A stretch of DNA of 64,000 nucleotides from Polyangiaceae bacterium (GTDB lineage: Bacteria > Myxococcota_A > Polyangia > Polyangiales > Polyangiaceae). Positions 17,782 to 26,053 of this stretch are shown one piece after another. The translations under genes were made by a program, and so were the position numbers. Position 1 is the first letter of the stretch. Each line of letters opens with the position of its first letter. The notes beneath the pieces were generated by a model. That model saw only the letters and a program-made list of their open reading frames with translations, had not been told where the DNA came from and searched no databases. The stretch is taken from contig JADJRH010000011.1 of NCBI GenBank assembly GCA_016712345.1, positions 1,364,001-1,428,000 of the forward strand, given 5' to 3'.

Positions 17782-20700
17782 ATGCAAAGCTTGCTGACAG
17801 ACCGAAAGAAGGACGACACAAACACCACCTGCAACTGCGACGATCCCATTGCGTGCCTCCGGCACATGTTCGTGACAATGACCCAAGTGCGCCGTGTTGA
17901 GCAGGGCCAATGCCCCGCGCGCCGGCCCGTTTTTTTGCGAACCCACGGTATTCTCCGGGGCACCATCCACTTCTCACCCGACATTCCACAAGCCTATCGA
18001 CACGGCATTTTCGACAACGCCGGCCGCTCCCTCTCGGTCTACGTTCGATATTCGTCTGACCTGTCCGATGGTCGCCCCGACTGGATGAGCACCATTGGAA
18101 TTGGTATTAAAATGTTTGGTGTTCCCGGTGAAAAAGTAGTCACCGACGACGGGGCCAACACCGCCGACCTTTTACTTCAGAATGTACCTTTCTTTTTCGT
18201 CGACGACGCAAAAGCCATGTGCAACTTCACCAAGGCTTCGTTTGAGGGGTGGGGCGATGAGTGGGTACAAAAAAATTCACCTGTCACAAATGACCTCCTC
18301 GCGCGCATGGCCAAACCCATCCGCTCCGTGTTTGAAACTCAACTCTGGAGCGTCGTCCCGTTCAGAATTGGCGACGGTCACTGCAAGTACATGCTCAAAC
18401 CCGGGGTTTCCACCTTCGCCGGTGACCCCAACATCAACGATCCTGACTTTCTCGGTAAAGACCTTGCCGCCCGCATGAAAGAAGGCCCGGCCAGCTTGGA
18501 TATCTATGTCCAACGCCGGCCCGAAGTGGGTGAGTTTAGTCAGGCCTATATCGATGAGCACTTCCCGCTTGATAAGGCCACCGTCACTTGGGATGAAAAG
18601 ATCGCGGTGCCGGTAAAAGTCGCCACCATTGAGCTGCCCATGCAAGATGTGACCAATGCCGAACAAGGCATTTACGGTGACTGGTTGGCGTTCAACATTG
18701 GCCGCGTTCCCAAGGTCAACGAGCCCGTTGGATCCATCGCTCAGGCTCGCATAAGCGTTTATCAAACCTCGGCCGACTACCGCCGCAAAAAGAACGAACA
18801 ACCGGTCACAGAGCCAAGTGTTCCCGGCGAACCTGTCATCAAAAATCCAACCTGCCCATTTCACGACAGGTCAAAGCCCGAACCTGAAAAGCCGCGCCCG
18901 CTCACCCAAGATGAAATCGAACGCATTACCCATGTGCGCATTCACCCCGGCATTGGAGTGGCGCGCGTTGGCAACAGCGCCGTCGGCGTTTATGTCGGCC
19001 CCGAAGTAACCCATCCACCCGCCACGCCGTTCAACTCTACCCGTGACCCCGGCGGTGCAATCAAACGGCAAGCAGCGCGCTTCCGCGTATACGGGTATGA
19101 CAAAGACGGCAACGTTGTGGCCGAGATCCAACAGTCTGAAAACTCCCAAATCGAGTGGAGTGTCCACGTCGCCAACAGAAAGGCCCAGTGGTACGAGTTT
19201 GACGCGGCCATGGATATCCCCGCCACGCGCAATATCTCCGTCACGCTCCGCAACCCCGACGTGTCTGGAAGCGACCGCAACGCGCTGTGTATCGATCCCG
19301 GGGAGAAAAAGATCATGGGCATTCGCACGCAGGATGACAGCTTTGTCCTGACGGGCGAATTTCAGGGTACACCCGTCACCGTGGGTGAACTCAGAACAGA
19401 CGACGTTGGCCGTCTGCTATTTCTACCCGGATTCGGAGTATCGGCAAGCCCGCAGGGAAAGCCGGTGTACAATCCCGCCAAACCTGGCAGCTTCAACAAC
19501 GCCGCCGGCTGGTATGACGATATGGCCGACGGCCCCGTCAACGCCCGCGTCACCGTCGGGGGGCGCGACTTCGTGGCCGACGGCGCTTGGGTCACCTCCG
19601 CACCGCCCAACTTCGCACCCGATCTGACAGCGTTCCGCAACCTTGATGACCTCCTGCGCAGTGTGTACATTCAGGCCGGTCTTCTCCCCGTGCCGGCTCG
19701 CGTCTCGTTTGAAGAGGATGTGCGACCCGTGTTAGAAAGGTTGAGTGAACTCCAGTGGGTGAACAAGGGATTTTTGGCCATGTTCGGCGCGGGCGCACCG
19801 TTCGATTTTACAAGCGATGCGCTCATGAAAAAGTTGAGCACCGCACCTGAAAGCAGCCTCTACCCAGACCCATTCGCAGAACTGCGCCGCACCGTTTATA
19901 ACAGCTTCCGCGCCACCACGGGGGTTGAAGCGGATATCTCCGCCTGGCCTCCCCAATATGGCGACACCTTCGGGTATACAGATGCTGCCGCAGCAGAGCA
20001 AGTCACCGCTCAGACCTATTTCCGTCTACCACCCTATTACGATTTTGTACTGACAGCCTGGGTGAACGGCGATTTTGTCGGCGGGTACAATCCCAACCGC
20101 AAACACCCCACCAAGATCGAAGAAGTTCCCCTTCAAAAACAGCCTGAAATGCTCGACCGAGCGTCCATGCATTTCTGCCTCGCCGACGCGTTTCACCCCG
20201 GATGTGAGTTAACCTGGCCCATGCGACACGCCTCCATGTTCCGGGCACCTTACCGCATCCGCGCCCGCGCACCGGGCAAAGACGCCCCCACCTATGGCTC
20301 CACGCTCACTCAACCCGACGTGTTGAGAATCAACGGCCCGCTCTACGAGCAGGGCCCCGGTGATCTCACTCGTTGGATGGCGCTTCCCTGGCAGGGCGAT
20401 ACGGCCTACTGCCGGTCTGGGTATGACATGGAATATGACCCATATATGCCAACATTTTGGCCCACTCGCGTGCCCAATCAGGTGCTCACGCTTGTCGACT
20501 ACAACATCTTGGTCGACAAAAACAACCCCATGGATGTTCGCGTCGCCGCCTTTTACAACCGACCAAGTTGGCTCCGACAACTGCCGTCTTCAGAACCGGC
20601 GCCCGTGCAGATGATGTACATGATTCAGCACTTCGGTGAAATGGGCATCCTTGAGGCGAAACCCCGCCCCGACGACATGGATTGGCTGCCCAACCCGCTC

Positions 20701-20871
20701 TACGTAGAAAATCTGACAGCGGTAAAGCAGGGTGAGTTGGCCATCGCGCAAAAGTTGTTTGCCACGCGGTATCCTCAACTCGGTCCCGGCGACAAGCTGC
20801 TCGCTGAAGCCGGCTGGTTCAGTGAAGAGCAGCGCAACGAATTTCTGACCATCAAACGGAGAGGCAGTTGA
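17782..20871 (+). CDS. Catalase-related domain fused to LodA/GoxA-like cysteine tryptophylquinone oxidase
   Basis: The protein has about 1,029 residues. ATG at 17782 with GGAGG upstream is preferred over the open-frame start at 17698. Residues about 50-350 follow the catalase/peroxidase fold (LRTHGILRGTIHFSPDIP, SVYVRYSSD, NVPFFFVDD, ETQLWSVVPFRIGDGHCKYML, WLAFNIGRVPKVNEPVGSI), but no clear heme-ligand YxDT motif was seen. From about residue 373 the sequence is LodA-like (ITHVRIHPGIGVARVGNS, IKRQAARFRVYGYDKDG). The CTQ-forming pair is probably Cys808 (HPGCELTWP) and Trp870 (ALPWQGDTAYC), about 60 residues apart as in LodA. LodA-type enzymes oxidise amino groups of amino acids and release H2O2 and ammonia. 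The partner flavoprotein needed for cofactor maturation is encoded next. Confidence 0.87.
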   Translation: MQSLLTDRKKDDTNTTCNCDDPIACLRHMFVTMTQVRRVEQGQCPARRPVFLRTHGILRGTIHFSPDIPQAYRHGIFDNAGRSLSVYVRYSSDLSDGRPDWMSTIGIGIKMFGVPGEKVVTDDGANTADLLLQNVPFFFVDDAKAMCNFTKASFEGWGDEWVQKNSPVTNDLLARMAKPIRSVFETQLWSVVPFRIGDGHCKYMLKPGVSTFAGDPNINDPDFLGKDLAARMKEGPASLDIYVQRRPEVGEFSQAYIDEHFPLDKATVTWDEKIAVPVKVATIELPMQDVTNAEQGIYGDWLAFNIGRVPKVNEPVGSIAQARISVYQTSADYRRKKNEQPVTEPSVPGEPVIKNPTCPFHDRSKPEPEKPRPLTQDEIERITHVRIHPGIGVARVGNSAVGVYVGPEVTHPPATPFNSTRDPGGAIKRQAARFRVYGYDKDGNVVAEIQQSENSQIEWSVHVANRKAQWYEFDAAMDIPATRNISVTLRNPDVSGSDRNALCIDPGEKKIMGIRTQDDSFVLTGEFQGTPVTVGELRTDDVGRLLFLPGFGVSASPQGKPVYNPAKPGSFNNAAGWYDDMADGPVNARVTVGGRDFVADGAWVTSAPPNFAPDLTAFRNLDDLLRSVYIQAGLLPVPARVSFEEDVRPVLERLSELQWVNKGFLAMFGAGAPFDFTSDALMKKLSTAPESSLYPDPFAELRRTVYNSFRATTGVEADISAWPPQYGDTFGYTDAAAAEQVTAQTYFRLPPYYDFVLTAWVNGDFVGGYNPNRKHPTKIEEVPLQKQPEMLDRASMHFCLADAFHPGCELTWPMRHASMFRAPYRIRARAPGKDAPTYGSTLTQPDVLRINGPLYEQGPGDLTRWMALPWQGDTAYCRSGYDMEYDPYMPTFWPTRVPNQVLTLVDYNILVDKNNPMDVRVAAFYNRPSWLRQLPSSEPAPVQMMYMIQHFGEMGILEAKPRPDDMDWLPNPLYVENLTAVKQGELAIAQKLFATRYPQLGPGDKLLAEAGWFSEEQRNEFLTIKRRGS

Positions 20872-22022
20872 ACAGCCTTCCAACCTTTGACCTGACAGTG
20901 GTGGGGGCCGGTCCCGCCGGGACCGCTGCGGCCATTGTTGCGCAAAAGGCCGGCCTCCGCGTCAGCGTGATCGAAAGCGCGGCGGGGGCCGGACTTCGCG
21001 CGGGTGAATCGCTCGCCCCGGCGGCCCTTCGCGCGCTGCGCAGACTTGGAGTCCAGTCGCTCACCGACGTGCTTGACTCAAGTGAATACAAGCCTTGCTC
21101 TGCCAACGTTTCCGCGTGGGGGAGCGACGCTTGGATCTACCGAGACGCCCTGTCAAGTCCGGAGGGGGGAGGATTCCACATCCTCCGCCATCGCTTCGAC
21201 GCCGGACTTCGGATGCAGGCGCAGCTCCTGGGCGTCACGCTCATTCAGGGTAGAAACCTTCGCATTTGCCCCAAAGAAAAGGCCATCGCCAACTGGGTAC
21301 TCAACGTTGACTCACCCGACGACGCGGCGCTCACCGTTGAGTCCCGGTTTCTCATTGATGCAACCGGCCGCGGCGCCACGGTGGCGCGGCGACTCGGCAG
21401 CTCACGCACGCGTGTGAGTGAGCAGGTCGCCGCGGTGATCTGGATTCGCCACCCAGTCGACGATGTCGACAACACAAGTCGCATCCGCTCCGTGCCCGAC
21501 GGTTGGTGGTACACTGCGCGTTTGCCGCAAGGCCTCCGCGTAATTGCCTTTCACGGCCTACCCGTCAATGTCGCGCGCCTCGCTCGCAAGCCCTCCCAGC
21601 TTTTTGAGCATCTCGCGGCGGCGGCACTCCTACCTTACCCAGTGGACACGGCCTCCCTTGTCCAAGGGCCCATCACCGCCGACGCCGGGGTTCAGCTTTC
21701 TCAGCCGCTGACCGGCGTCGGATGGCTCAGCGTCGGTGACGCCGCCCTCTCGTTTGACCCCCTGTCTTCCCAAGGCATTCTCTTCGCCCTCTACAGTGGA
21801 ATCCGAGGCGCCGAAGCATCCGTCCGTTGCGTCATGAGCCCAGAATCTTCCACCGCCATCCTTGCAGAACTGGAGTCAAGCGTCCGCAACGTCTTCGACG
21901 CCAATCAGCGCTCTCGCCGCCTCTTTTACGAGAGTGAACGCCGCTGGCTTGACGAACCTTACTGGCGCGCCCAACGCGGTAAATGGACTCAGGCAGAACA
22001 GGGTCACATCCGCGCCGGGTAA
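20868..22022 (+). CDS. LodB/GoxB-like FAD-dependent maturation oxygenase
   Basis: The 384-residue flavoprotein has an N-terminal FAD-binding motif (FDLTVVGAGPAGTAAAIVAQKAGLRVSVIES), a tryptophan-halogenase/geranylgeranyl-reductase-like body (RHRFDAGLRMQAQLLGV, FLIDATGRGATVARRLG) and the second FAD motif (GWLSVGDAALSFDPLSSQGILFALYSG). The TTG start at 20868 overlaps the upstream stop by 4 bases and has GGAGAGG upstream, so it is translationally coupled to the LodA-like gene. In known systems this partner hydroxylates the tryptophan that becomes part of the cysteine tryptophylquinone. The assignment follows from sequence type plus position. Confidence 0.88.
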   Translation: MNSLPTFDLTVVGAGPAGTAAAIVAQKAGLRVSVIESAAGAGLRAGESLAPAALRALRRLGVQSLTDVLDSSEYKPCSANVSAWGSDAWIYRDALSSPEGGGFHILRHRFDAGLRMQAQLLGVTLIQGRNLRICPKEKAIANWVLNVDSPDDAALTVESRFLIDATGRGATVARRLGSSRTRVSEQVAAVIWIRHPVDDVDNTSRIRSVPDGWWYTARLPQGLRVIAFHGLPVNVARLARKPSQLFEHLAAAALLPYPVDTASLVQGPITADAGVQLSQPLTGVGWLSVGDAALSFDPLSSQGILFALYSGIRGAEASVRCVMSPESSTAILAELESSVRNVFDANQRSRRLFYESERRWLDEPYWRAQRGKWTQAEQGHIRAG

Positions 22023-22108
22023 ACCGTCTTGACCAAACTGCCCAACCCGTCTACCCTCTGCGCGCTCGTTTGCACCGATTGAACTCAGCACGTTTGGAGG
22101 GCTTTTAA

Positions 22109-22828
22109 ATGTCGCCTCGCTTCGCGGTCTTCGCAATCATCCTTGGTACCGCCGCCTGTTCCGGTGATCCGCACCCGGTTGGGACGCCGCCCGCGGCAGG
22201 TAGCGCCGATGTGGTGTCAACGGCTGCTGCCACCGCGTCGGCTGCGGCCTCCACACCGTCATCCATCGCAGATGCCGAAGATGGTTCGCCTCCCAAAAAA
22301 GGTATACCCGCCCACCGCAAAGAAACGGAAACCGGCGTTCCCGCGGCGTACTCAACGTTTTGTACAGGCAAGCTCACCGCACCCGTAACGATCTTGCGGG
22401 ATGATGGTAAGGTCAGCTTCTCCGGTTGGGACGAAAAGGCCCCTGTCGGGACAGAGTTTTTGTTGAGCGTCAACTCCTACAACTACACCGGCTACTTTGT
22501 CACATCCAACGGACACTGGGCGCTTCTCGGACTCGGAGACACCCCGCTTGACCCAGCAGTCAACTTTTCATCGAGCTGTCTCCCCAAAACACGCCCCGCT
22601 CCTGACAAACTCCCGCACGTGACCATAGGCAATGCCAAGCTCTTCGCAGATGAAAGCTTTAAAGGGCAGGCATGTGACCTCAAAGGTGGCATGGTCATGA
22701 CTGGGTATGGCTACATGGCGTGGGCCAATGAAAGTGCAAAGGTCTGGTCAAACGAGATCAAAGCCACATGCAAATGCGACAACTGCTATTCGCCCGACGT
22801 CCACGTTGACCGCCTAATTCCCAAGTAA
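22109..22828 (+). CDS. Lipoprotein with possible beta/gamma-crystallin-like C-terminus
   Basis: The 239-residue protein starts at ATG 22109 with GGAGGG upstream. The signal peptide ends in a lipobox-like LGTAAC, so it is a probable lipoprotein. An Ala/Ser/Thr-rich spacer follows. The C-terminal half (VTIGNAKLFADESFKGQACDLKGGMVMTGYGYMAWANESAKVWSNEIK) resembles one beta/gamma-crystallin Greek-key motif, and several Cys residues in CKCDNC could form disulfides. It lies after the LodAB-like pair on the same strand with an 86-base gap, so co-expression is possible but not evident. The exact family is uncertain. Confidence 0.7.
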   Translation: MSPRFAVFAIILGTAACSGDPHPVGTPPAAGSADVVSTAAATASAAASTPSSIADAEDGSPPKKGIPAHRKETETGVPAAYSTFCTGKLTAPVTILRDDGKVSFSGWDEKAPVGTEFLLSVNSYNYTGYFVTSNGHWALLGLGDTPLDPAVNFSSSCLPKTRPAPDKLPHVTIGNAKLFADESFKGQACDLKGGMVMTGYGYMAWANESAKVWSNEIKATCKCDNCYSPDVHVDRLIPK

Positions 22829-22973
22829 CCACCATGCGCCCTCTTCAGGCAAACAAGATCGACAGCGAGTGTTTCGACGAATAGCCGGAAGCCGCCCTCG
22901 TCGGTCGTATCAAAGCCTTGACAACCAGCCGCCACATCTCGTTTCTTTGCGGGTGGAGGCTCCACATACCCGC

Positions 22974-23789
22974 ATGGCATCTTCCAAACACGCTCCCGCG
23001 AAACAAGGCAAAGCGGCAACCAACGCCAAAACGCCCGGCAAAAAGGCGCCGCCGGAAGGGGAGGTGACAACCGCCCTCGCGCCCCCACGCAAACTGTCGC
23101 CCGCCCTCGCGGCTCGGGTCGATCAGCTGATCACCCGCAAACGCGAAGAGTTGGTTGCGCGCGGTCAGGACGAAATAGCGTTTATCCGCCGCAAACAATC
23201 CGAGATCGTCGCGGGCTTTTATGACATCGGGATGTCGCTTGTCAGACTGTCAGAACCGGGCATTGTGGAGGCGTTGGGGTTTGCCGGCTTTGCCGATCTG
23301 GTTGAAAAAGAGCTAACCATGTCGCCTGCGCGCGCGCGCGACCTGATGGCCATTGCCAAGCACATTCGGCGGGAAGACGCCCTTCGCTGGGGCCAAGAAA
23401 AAAGCGCCGCCCTTGTCGAGTTGGCCCAGGTAACTTCCGAGGCTGACAGCCCGGCAATGCTCCTCAAAAAGCGAACCATTGAAATTGGGCCGGGTAAAGT
23501 GCTCGACCTTGAACATGCCAATGCCCGCGCCATCCAGGAGGCTGCCAAGGAAGCGCGTCAGGCCCGTCGGGGTGGGACAAAACCCAAACGCGGAGTAACA
23601 GCTACACCGGCCGAGCGCCGCATTGCCGCGCAGCTTGAAAAAACGCTGCACAAGCTCGGTCAAAAACAGGCGAAAGTAGTGGCCGTCGCTCGCGCCGGAG
23701 CCGGGGCCGATCTTCGAATTGAGCGGGTCGCCGCAGCGTCTCTTGACGTGCTTGCCAAAGCGCTCACCGCCGTTATCAAATCGGAGTAG
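22974..23789 (+). CDS. Basic helical protein, possibly DNA-binding
   Basis: The 271-residue protein starts at ATG 22974 (MASSKHAPAKQGKAA). The longer frame from 22869 lacks coding character. The Lys/Ala-rich N-terminal tail (about 40 residues) resembles disordered DNA-binding tails. The core is alpha-helical with the segment EALGFAGFADLVEKELTMSPARARDLMAIAKHI, which could form a helix-turn-helix, and a C-terminal basic region (RQARRGGTKPKRG, AERRIAAQLEKTLHKLGQ). No signal peptide is present. A tandem palindrome lies 23 bases after the stop codon and is an attractive candidate binding site, but there is no direct evidence. I do not recognise a named family. Confidence 0.68.
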   Translation: MASSKHAPAKQGKAATNAKTPGKKAPPEGEVTTALAPPRKLSPALAARVDQLITRKREELVARGQDEIAFIRRKQSEIVAGFYDIGMSLVRLSEPGIVEALGFAGFADLVEKELTMSPARARDLMAIAKHIRREDALRWGQEKSAALVELAQVTSEADSPAMLLKKRTIEIGPGKVLDLEHANARAIQEAAKEARQARRGGTKPKRGVTATPAERRIAAQLEKTLHKLGQKQAKVVAVARAGAGADLRIERVAAASLDVLAKALTAVIKSE

Positions 23790-23811
23790 TCTACCCCGTT
23801 CTGGTTGGGCA

Positions 23812-23877
23812 CGTTCACCCTTGCAGGTAATCGCGATTACCTGCGCAGGTAATCCGAATTACCTGCAAAGGTGAACG
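23812..23877. repeat. Nested tandem palindrome between convergent genes
   Basis: Two 22-base units lie head to tail. The first (23823-23844) is a perfect palindrome with arms gcaggtaatcg/cgattacctgc, and the second (23845-23866) is near-perfect with one mismatched pair. Outer arms cgttcacc and ggtgaacg extend the symmetry over the whole 66 bases. It sits between the 3' ends of two convergent genes and could be a bidirectional terminator or a protein-binding site. There is no T tract. Confidence 0.75.
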
Positions 23878-23904
23878 CAAAATAGCCTTGTTTCAAAGCA
23901 CTCC

Positions 23905-24492
23905 CTAAACTGCGCTTTTAGGGGGCGTTTGCCCGGCGCGTGATCGTCGTCGGCGCAGCACAAAACCGACGGCAATTCCAACCAGGGTCAGGGCACCACT
24001 TTTTAGTCCCAAGTCACCTGATCCGGGCGCACCCACCGAGCAGGCAGATCCTTCAGACGGGTTGCCGCTGTTGGTGGGGATGGCGTCCAACTCAATCGTG
24101 ATCTCAATGGGGGTATCTCCCATGTTTGCGCTGTACACAATTGTCTTATGTGTGTCTTCGCCGACAAGTTGAACGTAGCTGATTTCCAGATCCGTCGCCG
24201 ATCCTGCCGGAATTGGAGCGCACGGCCCGCAAAGGGTCGGGTCGTCGTCGTTGAAGGTTAGATCGTCGGCACAGAGATTATTGATATGGAATGTTGGCTC
24301 CGCACAACCGGACAGATCGCCTTCCACGCTGAGTTCAAGACAATCGGTCGCCGGGTTGACCGTGATGACAACATTTTCAATGGATGCCTCGGCCGTTTGG
24401 CACAGGTCGGCGCGAGCCGATCCGACAGAAGCCAGACACGCAGCAAACGCCGCGGTGAGTGAGAGAAGACGGGTCACAAAACGGTGGTTCAT
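23905..24492 (-). CDS. Secreted surface protein with MYXO-CTERM-like sorting tail
   Basis: The 195-residue protein starts at ATG 24492 with a GGAG site. The longer frame to 24687 was rejected. A signal peptide (MNHRFVTRLLSLTAAFAACLASVGSARA) precedes a beta-rich domain with six or more Cys residues (ADLCQTAEASIENVVITVNPATDCLEL, CAEPTFHINNLCADDLTF, CGPCAPIPAG). The C-terminus is a hydrophobic helix followed by RRRRSR (SGALTLVGIAVGFVLRRRRSR), the layout of the myxobacterial surface-sorting tails, although the usual invariant Cys is not obvious. It is therefore probably displayed on the outer surface. The preceding gene on this strand encodes a Cys-rich metallopeptidase (183-base gap). Confidence 0.75.
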   Translation of the reverse strand: MNHRFVTRLLSLTAAFAACLASVGSARADLCQTAEASIENVVITVNPATDCLELSVEGDLSGCAEPTFHINNLCADDLTFNDDDPTLCGPCAPIPAGSATDLEISYVQLVGEDTHKTIVYSANMGDTPIEITIELDAIPTNSGNPSEGSACSVGAPGSGDLGLKSGALTLVGIAVGFVLRRRRSRAGQTPPKSAV

Positions 24493-24674
24493 TTCAAGCT
24501 CCGACCACCACAAAACGCAAGTTGCGTGCCTCTTGGGAGCGTTCCGTTTTTCAGGGTTTCGTGTGCGATTTCCCGGCCGTTTCTTTCGACGGGTCTGACA
24601 GAAAAGTCTCACATGATGCCCTTTGAATGATCGGCCACGCGCTTGCAACGCCATCGCCGGCCGGCGCCACGCCT

Positions 24675-25847
24675 TCAGAAGGTGCACGCAACCAAGGGCT
24701 CAACACCGTTTTTATACCCGTTCATCCCCTGTACCAACGCGTTCATCCGGTCTGTGCAAGTGCCGTGGGTGCCCGGCGCATACCATGGATCGCCACCATT
24801 GCATGCGGTACCAAATGCAGCCTGAACGTCTGCCATTGACAGCATGCCGTCACACTGTAGATAGCCGAGAAAATAGCCGGCGAAACAGTCGGCTTCCAGT
24901 TCTTTGGCAATTGGCGAAGAGGCGGGCACATTGTAATAAAGCTGAATATTGTGCCCCGTTTCGTGCGCCAGGATAAGCGCTCCCACAATGGGAAAACCTC
25001 CTTGTCCAAAGATCTGCTGGTAGAGAAAGTTGGGGTCGTAAAAATTATACCCTGGCGAAAGCGAAGTCACAAATGCGTTTCCGGTACATCCATACTGATA
25101 AGCGTCCGCGTTGCATGGGCAGGCCACAATGCCGCTTTTCCAAAACTCGTTAATGTCCGCCATAAAAAATTTCACGTTGTTGTCGGGTTCAATGGAGCAG
25201 TCAAACGCGGGTTGAACCATCGGCGCCATGGCGGCGGCGTAAAGTGTACACGAGCATCCACCGCAATCGGAAGGGCATGTTGAACATGACTCCGAGGCGT
25301 CGCACATACCGTTTCCGCAAGATCCAGAGCTTCCTGTAACGCACCACCAGTCAGGCGCGGGGCACCCGGATGTGCAGCTTTGCCCGCTGCATGACTCGGC
25401 CACATACCCCTCGTTGCAAAAGCAGTTACCGTCCTGTGAACACGTGCTGTTGGCGGGACATTTGTAGCCGTTGCCACAGTCCACCGTAAAGTTCTGAGGT
25501 CCGCAGGTGGAACAGTCACCGCAGTCGGACGGGCAGGTTTCACAGCTTTCACCCGCTCCGCAGGTGTTGTCTCCACATCCCCCTGAGTTGCACGTACCAC
25601 AATCGGAAGGGCAGGTTTCGCAGCTCTCGCCACCCTGACAATAGCTGTCGCCGCAGATGAGTCCGGTCTGTGGGCAGTCACAACTCTCCCAACCGTCTCC
25701 GCTGTCCGCGCACTCCTGGACTCCCTCACCTCCAACGCAGGGGCAGATCTGCTGCTCGCCGGGGTCGCAGACGTTGGGGTCGGGGCACCCTTGCAGAAAC
25801 ATGGCGATGGCCGCCAATCCAATTGCCCCTGAGGTATGAAGTTTCAT
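24675..25847 (-). CDS. Cys-rich lipoprotein with neutral zinc metallopeptidase domain
   Basis: The 390-residue protein starts at ATG 25847 with GGAGG upstream. A signal peptide ends in MFLQGC, so it is a lipoprotein. Residues 25-200 are Cys-rich modules, including three repeats of GESCETCPSDCG and an EGF-like stretch (CPANSTCSQDGNCFCNEGYV). The C-terminal domain (about 205-390) matches the neutral zinc metallopeptidase family (YpfJ type). It carries H295-E-T-G-H299 in ALILAHETGHNIQL and E318 in KELEADCFAGYFLGYL as likely third ligand. It would act on surface or extracellular proteins; the substrate is unknown. Confidence 0.87.
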   Translation of the reverse strand: MKLHTSGAIGLAAIAMFLQGCPDPNVCDPGEQQICPCVGGEGVQECADSGDGWESCDCPQTGLICGDSYCQGGESCETCPSDCGTCNSGGCGDNTCGAGESCETCPSDCGDCSTCGPQNFTVDCGNGYKCPANSTCSQDGNCFCNEGYVAESCSGQSCTSGCPAPDWWCVTGSSGSCGNGMCDASESCSTCPSDCGGCSCTLYAAAMAPMVQPAFDCSIEPDNNVKFFMADINEFWKSGIVACPCNADAYQYGCTGNAFVTSLSPGYNFYDPNFLYQQIFGQGGFPIVGALILAHETGHNIQLYYNVPASSPIAKELEADCFAGYFLGYLQCDGMLSMADVQAAFGTACNGGDPWYAPGTHGTCTDRMNALVQGMNGYKNGVEPLVACTF

Positions 25848-26053
25848 TTCCGTCCTCCGGGGTCACCCTGTGCATGGGTTATACCCGTCACGCATTGCGC
25901 ATAAATTTGTGCGTATTTACGGCCTTTTGTGGCTGCACTTCGCACGGACGAAGCGCAAGGGTAAACGATGGCCAATCGTGTGGACAGAACTGTCCAATAG
26001 ATTGGACACGTTTGGGTAGGTTGTCGGGGTGCCGGCGACGGAGACGCTCCGTC

